Source of the DNA: Paraclostridium tenue
Lineage (GTDB): Bacteria > Bacillota > Clostridia > Peptostreptococcales > Peptostreptococcaceae
Assembly: GCF_039521565.1 (NCBI RefSeq)
Contig: NZ_BAAACP010000002.1
Span: forward strand, 248,001-312,000
Direction: 5' to 3'
DNA length: 64,000 bases
Positions within the stretch are counted from its first letter, which is position 1; every line of letters begins with the position of its first letter. The notes under the pieces were generated by a model, which saw nothing but the letters and a program-made list of their open reading frames with translations, was not told the DNA's origin and did no database searches. The position numbers and the translations under genes are program-made. Shown one piece after another: positions 26,252 to 35,099 of this stretch.

Positions 26252-27381
26252 TGATACCCTACCTCTACCTTTCCTGATTCTTCTAAATAATCATCATAAG
26301 ATATTTTATCATTTATAAACATTGCATAAAAAAGTATATCCTTTGCATATTTATCATTTTCATATAATATTGAATTTATTAAATCATCATCTGAAAATTC
26401 AAGTATAGTTATTGCTGAATTATATCTTACATACCAGTTTTTATCTTTTATACTTTTTGTTAATGCATTTTTACTTTCTTTACATTTATAATTTTTAAGT
26501 GCTGTTGCACATACAGCCCTAAATTCCCAATCTTTATTATTTAAAAGTTCTATTATTTTTTCTTTAGATTTTTCATATTTTATAACTGAAAAATATTTAA
26601 TTATACTTATACTCACTTCTTTATTCATATTGTCATTTAAATAATTTAGTAAATCTTCTTTAACAAAGTCAGTTTTATTATTTTTAAAATGTTCAATAAC
26701 TACCTTTTGTATATTTTCACTAAAATTTTTTAAATTATTTATTAAGTATTTATCTAGGTAATATTTATCTCCGCCAAATTGATTTAATATATCTGTAAAA
26801 ACTTTATTATTTATATACTTATTTTCCTTGGAAATATATTCAATTGCACGTTTAAAAGTGCTGATATTTCCTATTCTTGCTATTGATTCTAATGCTGAAA
26901 TTCTTAAATATATAGACTTAGTATTTATACATTCAAGTAAAAATTCACTTATTTCGTAATTACTAATCCTATATTCTCCAAGAAGTGTAGCTAAATAAGT
27001 TTTTAATATATTGTCTTTTTTTCTATATTTTTTGACGTTAATAGTAATTATATCTTCAAAGTTTTCCATATATATTTTTATATATTTATGATTATTTTTA
27101 TCTTTATTAAATTCTTTTAAGATAGCATTAAAAGCCCTAATGTAATGTTTTTGTTTTAGCTTTTCTCTAATAGAAGCTATATCCATTTTAGATATAGCTT
27201 CATCAGATTTTATACAATTTAATTGTTTAAGAATTTCCCCTTTGATCTGTTTTTTAGTTTTTTCTACTTTTTTATTAAAATGTTGATTAATCATACCTCT
27301 TACTATCATATAAATAATAGAACAGGATATTATATATATGAAAAAACTTAATATTATATATATATTAGCGATAGCTTTCAT
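26245..27381 (-). CDS. Membrane-anchored HEAT-repeat protein
   Basis: 378 residues. One N-terminal membrane helix (about residues 6-29) precedes a long helical repeat domain. The C-terminal third shows clear HEAT units (SISIIKYFSVIKYEKSKEKIIELLN, WEFRAVCATALKNY, WYVRYNSAITILEF). HEAT proteins act as scaffolds. Overlap with the glycosyltransferase gene and the shared membrane location suggest a partner of that synthase, which is inference. Confidence 0.8.
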   Translation of the reverse strand: MKAIANIYIILSFFIYIISCSIIYMIVRGMINQHFNKKVEKTKKQIKGEILKQLNCIKSDEAISKMDIASIREKLKQKHYIRAFNAILKEFNKDKNNHKYIKIYMENFEDIITINVKKYRKKDNILKTYLATLLGEYRISNYEISEFLLECINTKSIYLRISALESIARIGNISTFKRAIEYISKENKYINNKVFTDILNQFGGDKYYLDKYLINNLKNFSENIQKVVIEHFKNNKTDFVKEDLLNYLNDNMNKEVSISIIKYFSVIKYEKSKEKIIELLNNKDWEFRAVCATALKNYKCKESKNALTKSIKDKNWYVRYNSAITILEFSDDDLINSILYENDKYAKDILFYAMFINDKISYDDYLEESGKVEVGYQC

Positions 27382-27394
27382 AATATTTTCCTCT

Positions 27395-29500
27395 CTATCT
27401 TTTATTTAACTCATTCTTAACTATATAATAAGATTGCTTTAATCTCTCATGATACTTAGGAAACATCCATCCATCCAATTTATAAGAAATACTATTTAAT
27501 CTACTTAAAGTTTGTTCTTTTTCTTTTTTCGTAACTCCAACTTTTATATCATCTATCATCAAAGAATTAGTTTTAAACTCTTTATAAAAATCATCTTGTA
27601 TTTGCTTCGTTGAAGGATCCATAAAATTTAAAAGTCCCCATGGTATACGAACTTCTACATAATTATCTCCTATATAATAATCAGCTATTGAATTAAAATC
27701 TTTACTTTCTGGATTAGCATTTCCTTTAATTAACTTTCCTGTTTCATAAGTTAACTTATCTTGTGTTTTTCCTAAAGATTCCACATACATCTTAGGTCTG
27801 GTTTCTATAAGTATTTGTGAAAAATGATCCATATCAGGTGTATTCTTTATTAAATCTGGTCTTTGTTCATATAAAGTCTTATTCTCATAAAAATTAAATC
27901 TATTATAATACTCATGTACTGCTATCATAGAATCCTTATCATTTATTTTTATAATGAAATCTACAGGATTGTTAAAATCTAATTTATATTGAGAACTTTT
28001 ATTAGCCCCTGACTTAGGTGTTGTATCTAGGTCTATATATAACTCATCCTTTTTTAAGTCTATTTTATCTTTTGATTTAATCATAAAGTATAAATACTTT
28101 TCATCATTTTTTATAGATAAGCTTAAATCTTCATTTTTACTTACAATATCTTCTTCTTTCCATTCATTTAAGCTGTCATCAGGATAAGGTGTAATTTCTA
28201 ATTTACCTGGTTCAAAAGTCATAAGCCCAAAATTTTGACTATATGTTTGTGCATCACTCCAGTAAGCTGATCTATCTAGTATTTTACTATCCTTTGTATT
28301 CCATGATGATGCATTCCAACTATCCTGAAACTCAAATATAAAACATCCTGCAATTCCTGAAGATTTTATGGCTTTATACACATCAACCAAGGCCTTACCC
28401 TGTTCTTTTTCAGTTATATACCCTTTATCAATATCTTTATTAAAATCTCCTCCAGAACGACTTGAAGGAACTCCAAATTCACTTATTATTACAGGGATTT
28501 TATGATAATTATTTATTTTTTTAAAATACTCATCAATATTATCTTGATACTCTTTTACTTCTGAATAGGATGGATATATATTATATCCAGCTATTACACC
28601 TGTTTTTAATTTCCTTTTAGCTTTAATATTTTCTACATCAAAATAATTTTTTATATCTTCATCACCATTTGCACTATCTTTATTTGATAATATACTTTTG
28701 TTAACTCTATTTGTACTGCTACTAACTATATGATGTGAAGCTGTTCCTATAAAACTTATTAAGCTTTGTTTTGTATAATTTTTAAACTCATAACTTATAG
28801 CATAATTTCCCATCTTAGCCATATATGCTTCAAAAGATGATGCTTTATTATCTGTATATAAATATTTGCCTATATATACATTTTTTTGATTCATAATTTC
28901 TGTATATATTAAGTCATGTTTTGCAAATTCTATTCCTAGACTATATCCTATTACATAATTTGATACATCAGTTTTATAAAGTTGTGTTGGATTTAATTTG
29001 TTAAAATTGTACGGATTTCCATGTATGGAATCTATTATAAGTTTTATGTTTCTTTTAAAAGCTTGTTCTGGTTTACTTCCTTGTGGATCTTGTCCATTTT
29101 TTAGTAAAGTTTCATTAAAATATATACCTTGCATTAAGTATATTGGATCTTTTTTGTCTTTGTTAAACTCATATAAAGCACTATAGAAACTTTCGTTCAT
29201 TAAATTTGAAACCCTTATACAGTTTGCTCCCATATCATAAATATCTTTTATCCATCTTATATATTCTTCTTTACTTACTTTATCTTCATTTGGAAACACT
29301 CCAGGTTTAGTTGAATTTAAATCCACCCCTACTATATCTAATTTTTCCCACTTGTTGTTTTTAACTATATAAATATTCTTCCCCTCAGTTTTAGTAAAAT
29401 AGGTTTTATCTTTTGGTACAGATTTATTTGCAATAAAATCTCCTATAGTCATTGCAATTAACAAAAATATTACTATACAAATTGCTAGAAATTTTTTCAT
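27395..29500 (-). CDS. Membrane-anchored glycoside hydrolase-like protein with C-terminal CBM9-like domain
   Basis: 701 residues. N-terminal anchor helix 4-20. Residues 50-420 look like a TIM-barrel glycosidase domain: VGVDLNSTKPG, GANCIRVSNL, GYSLGIEF (possible acid/base E191) and KIPVIISEFG (possible nucleophile E341) followed by the WNASSW block. Residues 445-690 are beta-rich and resemble a CBM9-like sugar-binding domain (YLYFMIKSKD, DLDTTPKSG, YVEVRIPWGLL). It could trim or bind the polymer made by the GT2 enzyme. 13 bases before the HEAT gene. Confidence 0.7.
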   Translation of the reverse strand: MKKFLAICIVIFLLIAMTIGDFIANKSVPKDKTYFTKTEGKNIYIVKNNKWEKLDIVGVDLNSTKPGVFPNEDKVSKEEYIRWIKDIYDMGANCIRVSNLMNESFYSALYEFNKDKKDPIYLMQGIYFNETLLKNGQDPQGSKPEQAFKRNIKLIIDSIHGNPYNFNKLNPTQLYKTDVSNYVIGYSLGIEFAKHDLIYTEIMNQKNVYIGKYLYTDNKASSFEAYMAKMGNYAISYEFKNYTKQSLISFIGTASHHIVSSSTNRVNKSILSNKDSANGDEDIKNYFDVENIKAKRKLKTGVIAGYNIYPSYSEVKEYQDNIDEYFKKINNYHKIPVIISEFGVPSSRSGGDFNKDIDKGYITEKEQGKALVDVYKAIKSSGIAGCFIFEFQDSWNASSWNTKDSKILDRSAYWSDAQTYSQNFGLMTFEPGKLEITPYPDDSLNEWKEEDIVSKNEDLSLSIKNDEKYLYFMIKSKDKIDLKKDELYIDLDTTPKSGANKSSQYKLDFNNPVDFIIKINDKDSMIAVHEYYNRFNFYENKTLYEQRPDLIKNTPDMDHFSQILIETRPKMYVESLGKTQDKLTYETGKLIKGNANPESKDFNSIADYYIGDNYVEVRIPWGLLNFMDPSTKQIQDDFYKEFKTNSLMIDDIKVGVTKKEKEQTLSRLNSISYKLDGWMFPKYHERLKQSYYIVKNELNKR

Positions 29501-29515
29501 AATGCTTCACCTCTA

Positions 29516-31021
29516 TTAACTTGCCCATTTACTAAGACTATCTATATTTTCATCCATCCACTTACCTCTATTTATAATAAACTTTTTCATTAAATATATT
29601 TCTTCTTTGTAAGTTTTGGCTTTACCAGAAGTAGACTTTAATAAGTGTTTATTTTTTTTAAGGAAATTTTTATACTCACTAATATCAGAAGAATAATTAC
29701 TTAGTATTGGTTCATTCTCTTCAAATACAGCTGATTGATTAGATAAGCTTATAGGCCATTTTTCAAAGTTTCTAGAAATTGAACCACCTAATATTTTCTT
29801 AGCCTTATTTATTTCCCCTAATAGATATCTATCACTTAAGTAAGTTTTTCTTAGTTCTTTATATCTTTTAACAACTTTATCTGCAAATTGTTTATCTTCC
29901 ATTAATCTGTCAAACCAAGGTCTTTGGTTCATGAAAAATCCTTTATATTCAAAAGGCTCTCCAATATCTTCTGTGTGATTTCCTAGTGATTGATTAAAAT
30001 CCCATACTGGGCCAGCTTTCATTTTACTTTCATAGTCTTTATATACATAAGTACTGTATATTCCGGCATCTGTATTTTTAAAAAATTCATTTATAATATA
30101 AAAATCTACAAAAGAATCTGTATCTATATATTTATTGTATCCTATAGCTGGATCATTAAATTTATCTGAATAAAGCATTCTTTCAAACTCGCTTATATAT
30201 TTTTTAATATATTGATATTTTTCTGGAGTTAAATCTTTTTTTGGATATTCTATATTAAGTCCCTTGTTATATATATAAGTAGATTTTCCATATGAGTTAA
30301 TAGATATATCTCCAGGTTTTTGTCTATCTTTTGCAACTATAAAACTTGTCTCACTTACATGATCTAAGGTTTTAGTTATATCTACTCTATCTTCTCCTCT
30401 ATTAATTTTTTCAATCATCATATAAACACCTTGATACTGATCTTTTTTTATATCTAAACTACCATCATCTACTACAAACACTTCACAAAATCTTACTTTA
30501 GGAGCATAATTCATTATATGTCCTGCTGTATTTAATGTTATGTAGTTTCTCATAAGCGATTTATCTGAAAAAGGTGCATTTAATACCCAACTAGAGTCTT
30601 TTGGCATACCTAAAAGACTTTCTTCTTTTTTCTTTCCTTTTTTATTTAAAAGATTTATACTAAATTGTTTTTTTGGATATTTGCTTGTACTATTTCCCCT
30701 TACTTTAAAACTAGCTCTACTTACAACTTGAGGTTCATTACCTAAATTATTTAATCCATTTTTATTATCATAAATTTGAATACTTCCAACAGTTTCTTTA
30801 TCTTTTTTTATTGTATTTTTATTTGTATTTATAACTACTATTGGTAGGTTGTAATTTTGATTTAAAGCTTCACCTCTATAGTAATTTGTAAATTCTTTTG
30901 ATTTTGTTTTTTTATTTTGTTCTTTTGTTAATTCTTTTATATTTCCTAAATTTGCTACAACTAATAGTGTTAAAAATAAAAACATAAGTGCTACAAAACT
31001 TCTAAATATATCCTTTTTCAT
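29516..31021 (-). CDS. cotH: CotH family (atypical kinase) protein
   Basis: 501 residues with an N-terminal membrane anchor or signal (11-25). The CotH signatures are visible: FKVRGNSTSKYPKKQF (105-120) and GPVWDFN (337-343, the Asp of the metal-binding site). CotH proteins are secreted or coat-localised protein kinases; in Bacillus they phosphorylate coat proteins. Here the gene is not next to spore-coat genes but within the VTC/DUF4956/GT2 operon. GGTGATAA spacing to the ATG; 10 bases after the DUF4956 gene. Confidence 0.88.
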   Translation of the reverse strand: MKKDIFRSFVALMFLFLTLLVVANLGNIKELTKEQNKKTKSKEFTNYYRGEALNQNYNLPIVVINTNKNTIKKDKETVGSIQIYDNKNGLNNLGNEPQVVSRASFKVRGNSTSKYPKKQFSINLLNKKGKKKEESLLGMPKDSSWVLNAPFSDKSLMRNYITLNTAGHIMNYAPKVRFCEVFVVDDGSLDIKKDQYQGVYMMIEKINRGEDRVDITKTLDHVSETSFIVAKDRQKPGDISINSYGKSTYIYNKGLNIEYPKKDLTPEKYQYIKKYISEFERMLYSDKFNDPAIGYNKYIDTDSFVDFYIINEFFKNTDAGIYSTYVYKDYESKMKAGPVWDFNQSLGNHTEDIGEPFEYKGFFMNQRPWFDRLMEDKQFADKVVKRYKELRKTYLSDRYLLGEINKAKKILGGSISRNFEKWPISLSNQSAVFEENEPILSNYSSDISEYKNFLKKNKHLLKSTSGKAKTYKEEIYLMKKFIINRGKWMDENIDSLSKWAS

Positions 31022-31031
31022 AATTTATCAC

Positions 31032-31700
31032 CTAACCTATAGTTTCTCCGTTTTGTGCAACTATGTTAACTGTATTTACACCTTCTATGTTATATAAATC
31101 ATTTATTATATTTTTATCTTCATTGTTTTTTATTTTTATTTGATAAATTATTTCCATATTATTTCCTACAGAGTTTTTAGCCCTTAACTGACTTCCTTTA
31201 AAAGAATTAAACACACATCTCATTATTTCTTCTTCTCTTTCTCTTAAGCCTCTTATAATAAGTATGTATCTATCTTCCTTTCCAAATCCACTAAAGCTAA
31301 ACATAAGAAGTACCAAAAATAAAAATAGTGAACCTACTATTGCTATCATATAGTTAGAACTTCCAACACTAAGGCCTACTACTATTCCCCAAAATATATA
31401 TCCAGTATCTCTTGGATCTTTTATAGCTGTTCTAAAACGAACTATAGATAAAGCTCCAACCATACCTAAAGATAGTGCTATATCATTTCCTATAACAATC
31501 ATAACCATAGTAGTTACTAATGTTAACATAACTAGTGATACATTAAATTTTCTATTATACATTACTCCACTAAACGTAATTTTATAAGTCCAAAATATTA
31601 CCATTGATAATAAAAATGCTATAAACATTGTTTCTATAGCATCAAATGCAGTGATTGTCCCACTTTGTGATGTTAAATACTTATATAATGTTTCTTTCAT
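31032..31700 (-). CDS. DUF4956 membrane protein
   Basis: 222 residues. Four hydrophobic helices within residues 20-155, with the family signature SLGMVGALSIVRFRTAIKDPRD (about 77-98), followed by a cytoplasmic ferredoxin-like domain at about 145-220. DUF4956 proteins are found beside VTC-domain proteins; no function is established. AAGGAGAG before the ATG; 12 bases from the VTC gene. Confidence 0.88.
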   Translation of the reverse strand: MKETLYKYLTSQSGTITAFDAIETMFIAFLLSMVIFWTYKITFSGVMYNRKFNVSLVMLTLVTTMVMIVIGNDIALSLGMVGALSIVRFRTAIKDPRDTGYIFWGIVVGLSVGSSNYMIAIVGSLFLFLVLLMFSFSGFGKEDRYILIIRGLREREEEIMRCVFNSFKGSQLRAKNSVGNNMEIIYQIKIKNNEDKNIINDLYNIEGVNTVNIVAQNGETIG

Positions 31701-31712
31701 TCAATACTCTCC

Positions 31713-32405
31713 TTATAACATATAATTTTCAAAAAATCTTCTTGAACTACAATATTTACTAACTGATTGATTAGTTGTATCAAGTCCTGTTAGTGCTTGT
31801 GATATCCAACAAAATAACTCTCCATCAAACTTAACTTCAAGTAGTGCATTATAATAATCAACTATCGGATTCATAACTACATCTTCGCTAAACATATCAA
31901 AATCAAATTCATTAGATTTTATATCACTATCTAATGTAACTCTTATATTATTTTCATTGTGAATATAAGCTCGCCTGTTGTAATCTACAAGTACTACAGG
32001 TCGGTATTGCCCAATAGTCATAATATTATAAGCTGCTTTAGCTGTATCATTATCATATTTAAGTAATACACTATAATCTTTATTTATAAGTGCTATGGCA
32101 TCTTCTTTGGTTATTGTTGTTGTTTCTTTTCTTTGGTTTATATTCATTTTTCTTTTTATTTCAAGTTTTACAGTATCTGTTTTTGTATCATATATTCTAA
32201 GTCTTATTTTTTTTCTTATTTCTTCTCCATCTATCTTTGAATAATAATCATCATCATTAATACTGTCAAAATATAAACTTCTTATCCTATATCCATACTC
32301 CTTATTATTAGGATCAGGAGTTAATACTTCTTTAAATAGTTCATTAACTTTGTAATAATCCATCTCCCCTATAGGGTATTTAAGTTCTCTTCTGTTTACT
32401 ATCAT
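31713..32405 (-). CDS. VTC-type polyphosphate polymerase domain protein
   Basis: 230 residues of the VTC/TTM tunnel fold: RRELKYPI at the N-terminus, YRIRSLYFDS (39-48), KKIRLRIYD (65-73), KLEIKRKMN (80-88), the YNRRAY / VTLDSDI pair and C-terminal LLEVKFDG. Alternating Lys/Arg/Glu residues line the tunnel in polyphosphate polymerases such as Vtc4. No SPX domain. It could make or bind polyphosphate or another phosphate polymer. First gene of the operon, with AAAGGAGAGGG upstream. Confidence 0.85.
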   Translation of the reverse strand: MIVNRRELKYPIGEMDYYKVNELFKEVLTPDPNNKEYGYRIRSLYFDSINDDDYYSKIDGEEIRKKIRLRIYDTKTDTVKLEIKRKMNINQRKETTTITKEDAIALINKDYSVLLKYDNDTAKAAYNIMTIGQYRPVVLVDYNRRAYIHNENNIRVTLDSDIKSNEFDFDMFSEDVVMNPIVDYYNALLEVKFDGELFCWISQALTGLDTTNQSVSKYCSSRRFFENYML

Positions 32406-32571
32406 TTGTTCCCTCTCCTTTGTAATTAATTAAATTTTACCCATATTTACATTTATATTAACACATAATATGCATTATTTAGATATTTTTAGCTAAATAG
32501 CAAGATTTACATATAATAGCCTTTGATTTAATACGTTTTTTTCCTTTTTTTTCATTTTCTATATCAAATTT

Positions 32572-32603
32572 AAAAAGAGTATCTTTTTAATGACACCCTT
32601 TTT
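32572..32603 (-). terminator. Weak terminator after the EFR1 gene
   Basis: AAAAAGAGTATC can pair imperfectly with GACACCCTTTTT just beyond the EFR1 stop, and T-rich sequence follows. Confidence 0.35.
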
Positions 32604-32615
32604 ATTTCTTAAAGT

Positions 32616-33392
32616 TTATTTTTTTAAATAGTGTTCTATCTTATATGGTATAAAAGTTTTTTTCCCAAATAAGATTGCATTTGTAGGACATCTATGAATA
32701 CATTTTTCACAACCTATGCATTTATTGTAAAACTCTATTTTTTTATCATTCATAGATATGTTTTTAGTTGGGCATTCAATTTCACATATCTTACAGTTTA
32801 TACATTTTTTTTCGTCTAACGAAAAGTTTCTCTTTGCATATTTTTTTGCATATACTAAAAAACCATTATAAACAATTTTAAACATAGTTGTACTTTTTTT
32901 ATAATCTATGTCACTTCTATTGTCAGTTAAAAAGTCTTTTACTATTTCATCAACTCTATTTGGAGCTAATTTTAATACATTTAAAATTTCTTCATCTGTT
33001 TCTCTTTTAAAAAATCTATGGTAATAATTATTTGGCATTTGTATAGATGTATTTATAACTACATCTAAGCCTTTTTTATTGAGTAATTTAGCTAAATATA
33101 TTCTACTTGGACTATGCTTATCTCCTGCTAGAGTGTGATATACTATACATTTTTTGTGTTTATTTGGTATATTTTTTATTACCCAATCTGTAAGTATTTT
33201 AGGAACCATTTCAGCGTGAATAGGTCCTCCAAATATGTAAAAGTCATATTCTTTGTTAAGCTTTTCTGTTTTTTGTATATCTATAGTATCTATTTCTATA
33301 TTTTCTTTTTTAAATCTTTCTTTAAAAAGCCTAGCTACATATTTTGTGTTTCCTGTTCCTGAAAAAAATATAACAGCTCCATTTTTTAGCAT
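32616..33392 (-). CDS. EFR1 family flavodoxin-ferredoxin fusion
   Basis: 258 residues. The N-terminal flavodoxin-like domain has the FMN phosphate loop FFSGTGNTKYVA (about 9-20) and FIFGGPIHAEMVPK. The C-terminal quarter has two [4Fe-4S] motifs, CINCKICEIECP and CIGCEKCIHRCP. This is a soluble electron carrier or reductase common in anaerobes; its partner is not evident. AGGAAGTG before the ATG. Its neighbour upstream is the small hydrophobic peptide gene. Confidence 0.88.
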   Translation of the reverse strand: MLKNGAVIFFSGTGNTKYVARLFKERFKKENIEIDTIDIQKTEKLNKEYDFYIFGGPIHAEMVPKILTDWVIKNIPNKHKKCIVYHTLAGDKHSPSRIYLAKLLNKKGLDVVINTSIQMPNNYYHRFFKRETDEEILNVLKLAPNRVDEIVKDFLTDNRSDIDYKKSTTMFKIVYNGFLVYAKKYAKRNFSLDEKKCINCKICEIECPTKNISMNDKKIEFYNKCIGCEKCIHRCPTNAILFGKKTFIPYKIEHYLKK

Positions 33393-33449
33393 TTTATCAC
33401 TTCCTATTTAAATATTCTTTTATTAAAAATATCTTACTAATTTTAAGTA

Positions 33450-33479
33450 AAAAGAGTATTGATTAATCAATACTCTTTT
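33450..33479. terminator. Terminator of the small hydrophobic peptide gene
   Basis: AAAAGAGTATTGATT / AATCAATACTCTTTT, 15-bp perfect palindrome, begins one base after the stop of the 48-codon gene and is followed by T-rich sequence on the reverse strand. Confidence 0.85.
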
Positions 33480-33480
33480 A

Positions 33481-33627
33481 TTATATTTCCAGTTGAAGTT
33501 TGATTAAATGTGTCATACAAATGTAGTACTTAATTATATTTATCATATTGTTTATCAAATATTTTATAAAAATTGGTGGTGAAATTAGTATAAGTGTAGA
33601 TATTGAATTTACTATAATCTCATACAT
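33481..33627 (-). CDS. Small hydrophobic peptide, possible type I toxin-like
   Basis: A 48-codon frame with a strong SD (GGAGGG, 6 bases from the ATG at 33627), a stop directly followed by a perfect terminator, and a hydrophobic stretch (about residues 4-25, LILISPPIFIKYLI) with a basic, mixed tail. Size, membrane segment and isolated transcript are the features of type I toxins and other small membrane peptides. No antisense RNA promoter is obvious, so the toxin idea is only inference. It fills most of the gap between EFR1 and the CBS transporter gene. Confidence 0.55.
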   Translation of the reverse strand: MYEIIVNSISTLILISPPIFIKYLINNMINIIKYYICMTHLIKLQLEI

Positions 33628-33692
33628 ACATAGCCCTCCAAGTTGTAAGTTTATACATTATATGAAAACTTTAATTTAAATATTTGATTTGT

Positions 33693-35015
33693 TTATAATT
33701 TTTCACTAAGCTTTAATAAACTTACTATAATTTCTTCTACTCTTCTATTTTCAACTTTTGCTACTGTAAATTTAACATCTTCTAATATTACTACCTCATT
33801 TTCATTTGGTATTTTACCTAGAGTTGTTATTAAATATCCATTTAATGTATCGTAATCTCCAATTTCTATATCCATATTAAATCTATCATTAAAATCATTT
33901 ACGCTTAAATAACCTTTAACTCTATAACTTTTTTCATCTATTTGACTTATATCATTACCTATATCATATTCGTCCTCAATATCTCCCATTATTTCTTCTA
34001 CTAAATCTTCCATAGTAACTATACCTGAAAATCCACCATATTCATCAAATAATACTGCTAGATGAATTTTAGCTTCTTTTAAAACTTTAAATAAATCATT
34101 TGTTCTTTTGGTTTCTGGAACAAAATATGATTTGTGAAGTATGCTTTTTATATTTATATCATCAAAGCCTACTTCTCTAGTTTTTGCTAATAAGTCTTTT
34201 ACGTATAATATACCAATAATGTTATCTATATCGTCTTTATAAACTGGTATTCTTGAATAATTTAATTCTAGTATTTTATCTAATACATCTTTAAAATCAT
34301 CATCTATATCTATTAAGAAAGTATCACTTCTTGAAGTCATAATTTCTTTTGCTAGCCTATCATTAAATTCAAATACCTTACATAACATTTCTTTTTCATC
34401 ATCATCTATTAAACCATCTTCTGTAGACCTGTGTATTAATGCTTTTATTTCCTCTTCTGATACAGTATCTTCTATATCAGAATCATTATTTCCAGTTAAC
34501 TTTAATACAAGTCCTGTTGATAGTGAAAGTATTTTTATAAATGGCTTAGCTATTATAGATATAAAATATATTGGTTTTACAGAATGTAGTGCTATACTTT
34601 CTGATTTTTTAAGTGCTATTCTCTTTGGAACTAACTCACCAAATACTAGTGTGAAGTATGAAAGTATTATAGTTATAACTATCATTGATATTTCATTAGT
34701 ATATGGTATATTTAGTGACCTTAAAATATTTGCTATATAAGTTGATAAACCAGTGGCTGCAGATGCACTTGAGAAAAATCCAGCTAGTGTTATACCTATT
34801 TGTATAGTTGATAAAAAGTTACTTGGCTCTTTAATAAGTTTATATAATAATTTTGCATTTTTATTACCTTCCTCACTTAAAGCCTTAACCTTTGACTTAT
34901 TAACTGATACTATTGCCATTTCTGCAGATGCAAAAAAAGCATTTATAGCTGTTAGTATAGCTATTAGAATTAATTTCGAGAGTATACCCCCGGGGTCTGA
35001 ATCTAAATTATCCAT
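33693..35015 (-). CDS. DUF21/CBS/CorC_HlyC membrane transporter (hemolysin C family)
   Basis: 440 residues. N-terminal DUF21 transmembrane domain (about 1-190: NAFFASAEMAIVSVNKSKV, FGELVPKRIALKKSE), a CBS pair (about 205-335: MTSRSDTFLID, NYSRIPVYKDD, LAVLFDEYGG) and a C-terminal CorC_HlyC domain (about 350-435). Relatives such as MpfA/YhdP and CNNM are Mg2+ or other divalent-cation exporters. Same strand and next to the Mn-riboswitch ATPase, which suggests a shared theme of metal homeostasis. AAGGAGGA before the ATG. Confidence 0.9.
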   Translation of the reverse strand: MDNLDSDPGGILSKLILIAILTAINAFFASAEMAIVSVNKSKVKALSEEGNKNAKLLYKLIKEPSNFLSTIQIGITLAGFFSSASAATGLSTYIANILRSLNIPYTNEISMIVITIILSYFTLVFGELVPKRIALKKSESIALHSVKPIYFISIIAKPFIKILSLSTGLVLKLTGNNDSDIEDTVSEEEIKALIHRSTEDGLIDDDEKEMLCKVFEFNDRLAKEIMTSRSDTFLIDIDDDFKDVLDKILELNYSRIPVYKDDIDNIIGILYVKDLLAKTREVGFDDINIKSILHKSYFVPETKRTNDLFKVLKEAKIHLAVLFDEYGGFSGIVTMEDLVEEIMGDIEDEYDIGNDISQIDEKSYRVKGYLSVNDFNDRFNMDIEIGDYDTLNGYLITTLGKIPNENEVVILEDVKFTVAKVENRRVEEIIVSLLKLSEKL

Positions 35016-35055
35016 ATTTTCCTCCTTAATTTTGTTCTTTGTATTATATATATTT

Positions 35056-35084
35056 TAAGAGTGTAGATTATGTCTACACTCTTA
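35056..35084 (-). terminator. Terminator of the P-type ATPase gene
   Basis: TAAGAGTGTAGA / TCTACACTCTTA, 12-bp perfect stem with a 5-base loop, lies 15 bases past the stop. Confidence 0.88.
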
Positions 35085-35099
35085 TTAAAATTAATTTAA

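Noticed and set aside
32406..32571. Possible riboswitch in the leader of the VTC operon
   Set aside because: No conserved bases of c-di-GMP or other known classes could be found; only AT-rich sequence is visible.
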